This document shows positions 63,013-64,000 of a stretch of DNA of 64,000 nt, one piece after another. Positions within the stretch are counted from its first letter, which is position 1; each line of letters opens with the position of its first letter. The notes under the pieces were generated by a model that had not been told where the DNA came from, did no database searches, and was given only the letters and a program-made list of their open reading frames with translations. Origin of the DNA: Clostridium sp. C8-1-8 (GTDB lineage Bacteria > Bacillota > Clostridia > Clostridiales > Clostridiaceae); NCBI RefSeq assembly GCF_009928445.1, contig NZ_JAABNO010000025.1, forward strand, positions 17,577 through 81,576. Direction: 5' to 3'. The position numbers and the translations under genes were made by a program.

Positions 63013-63933
63013 ATGAATATTACACTAATGCGTTCAGATGAAATTTATAAAAAAATGATGAATTCACCAAAGGAAAAACGTGATGACATTTATCGCTATG
63101 AAATGATGAAGCCTTTTGAATTTAAGTGGTCTTCCATTAATGTACCCATAAAATCATCACAAAAAGGTGGTTATGATGTAGTTATAGCAAGTAATATGTT
63201 TGGATTTTTAGCCCCATCAGAGGTAGATGATAAACAAAAGAAAAACATCGAGATGATTTCAGACCCAAATTTATGGCGTGCTTGTGAAAATACAATTAAA
63301 AATTCCTTAGAATGTTTTATGAAAGTTGGGTATGAGTTGCCTGTAAAAGATTATTTATTTTCAATTTTACTTGGTAATCCTAAAAGCCCATATATGTCTA
63401 TGAATGATGGTTATTGCGGTGATGGAGGTATCCCAGGATATATTTTTGTATCCCTGGTTCCAAATGAGTATACACTTAAAAGACTTCCTGTAGCCTTGGC
63501 ACATGAATGTAATCATAATGTGCGTTTTCAATTTGAAAAGTGGAAAAATGATATTACATTAGCAGAGATGATGATTAGTGAGGGTCTGGCTGAAAACTTT
63601 GCCACCTCAATATTTGGTGAGGATATGATTGGAACTTGGGTAAGTAAAACGGATATGGAAACTCTTAATAATTATATCAAGCCAATTATTAAAGATGGCT
63701 TAAATGCAACTGGATTTGAGAATATTACAGCGTATCTTTATGGTGATGAAATGGCTCAGTTACGAGGCTTTTTCCCTGTAGGACTTCCATATTGTGCAGG
63801 ATATGCTTGCGGTTATCATATGGTTAAGCATTATCTAAAAAAGACAGGAAAATCAATTGTAGAAGCTACTTTAACACCTTCAAGTGAAATTATGAAGGAA
63901 ATAGAGGATTTTTGGGATGAAGACTCAATTTAA
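63013..63933 (+). CDS. DUF2268 putative Zn-dependent protease
   Basis: 306 aa, ATG at 63013 after AAGGGAG. The metal motif is H164-E-C-N-H168 in LPVALAHECNHNVRF, with a third ligand candidate Glu190 in ISEGLAENFA. The DUF2268 pattern continues with YCAGYACGYHMVKHYLKKTG. No signal peptide, so cytosolic. Substrate unknown. Confidence 0.9.
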   Translation: MNITLMRSDEIYKKMMNSPKEKRDDIYRYEMMKPFEFKWSSINVPIKSSQKGGYDVVIASNMFGFLAPSEVDDKQKKNIEMISDPNLWRACENTIKNSLECFMKVGYELPVKDYLFSILLGNPKSPYMSMNDGYCGDGGIPGYIFVSLVPNEYTLKRLPVALAHECNHNVRFQFEKWKNDITLAEMMISEGLAENFATSIFGEDMIGTWVSKTDMETLNNYIKPIIKDGLNATGFENITAYLYGDEMAQLRGFFPVGLPYCAGYACGYHMVKHYLKKTGKSIVEATLTPSSEIMKEIEDFWDEDSI

Positions 63934-63946
63934 AGCAGTAAATGAA

Positions 63947-64000
63947 GGCTCTGTTAAAGTACTGTGTTGAAATTAAGTGGTCAGTCATCCGATGCTTAGA
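63947..64000 (+). repeat. Family C repeat, copy 5
   Basis: GGCTCTGTTAAAGTACTGTG then TTGAAATTAAGTGGTCAGTC, 13 bases after the DUF2268 stop, cut by the window edge. Confidence 0.7.

Overview
The window is low-GC, AT-rich Firmicute DNA, most like Clostridium in the strict sense. The evidence is AGGAGG-type ribosome binding sites, frequent TTG and GTG starts, and typical clostridial families: HelD, PadR with DUF2812, DUF6506, DUF6273, Rpn-type PD-(D/E)XK proteins, and XRE regulators paired with small membrane proteins. No rRNA, tRNA, CRISPR array, prophage module or replication gene was recognised.

The layout is a mosaic of mostly one-gene units, nearly all on the minus strand, separated by AT-rich spacers full of short dispersed repeats. 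Exceptions to single genes are an ABC drug-type exporter (5.1-6.9 kb), a complete Fur-type siderophore importer of four overlapping genes with a Fur-box-like site (17.2-21.1 kb), a MarR-NmrA pair with a perfect palindrome beside a consensus promoter (32.0-33.4 kb), PadR-DUF2812 (44.6-45.3 kb) and two XRE-membrane protein pairs. The rest are accessory functions: at least seven GNAT acetyltransferases (one broken), P-loop kinases, methyltransferases, alpha/beta hydrolases, beta-lactamase-like serine hydrolases, HAD, Nudix, metallo-beta-lactamase-fold, VOC, tyrosine phosphatase, SUKH and DMP19-like proteins, and several one-component regulators.

Six dispersed repeat families give the region its texture. 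Family A is a GGGACAG...CTGTCCC palindrome, usually at or just past a minus-strand stop codon, sometimes supplying the last codons. Family B is a hairpin plus extended -10 promoter unit placed just upstream of minus-strand genes. Family C is a CTCTGTTAAAGTAC unit, three of five copies following plus-strand genes. Family D is a MITE-like element of about 90-110 bp with long terminal inverted repeats, in a triple array at 43.75-44.05 kb. Family E is a hairpin element of about 100 bp, one copy of which splits an Rpn-family gene. Family F is a small transcription unit with an SD-masking leader, a 53-codon hydrophobic peptide and a terminator, one whole copy and two decayed ones.

There is much gene decay: a UvrA-like gene reduced to its two ends, a GNAT gene with a frameshift, a transposase-like gene with an in-frame amber codon plus two distant C-terminal relics, IS3-type and IS200-type remnants, a truncated ABC ATPase, and partial second copies of an Rpn gene, a HAD gene and an effector-binding gene. 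The most unusual items are the AraC-HD (SpoT-like hydrolase) fusion at 2.4-3.4 kb, the Family F peptide unit, and the Family B hairpin-promoter elements.
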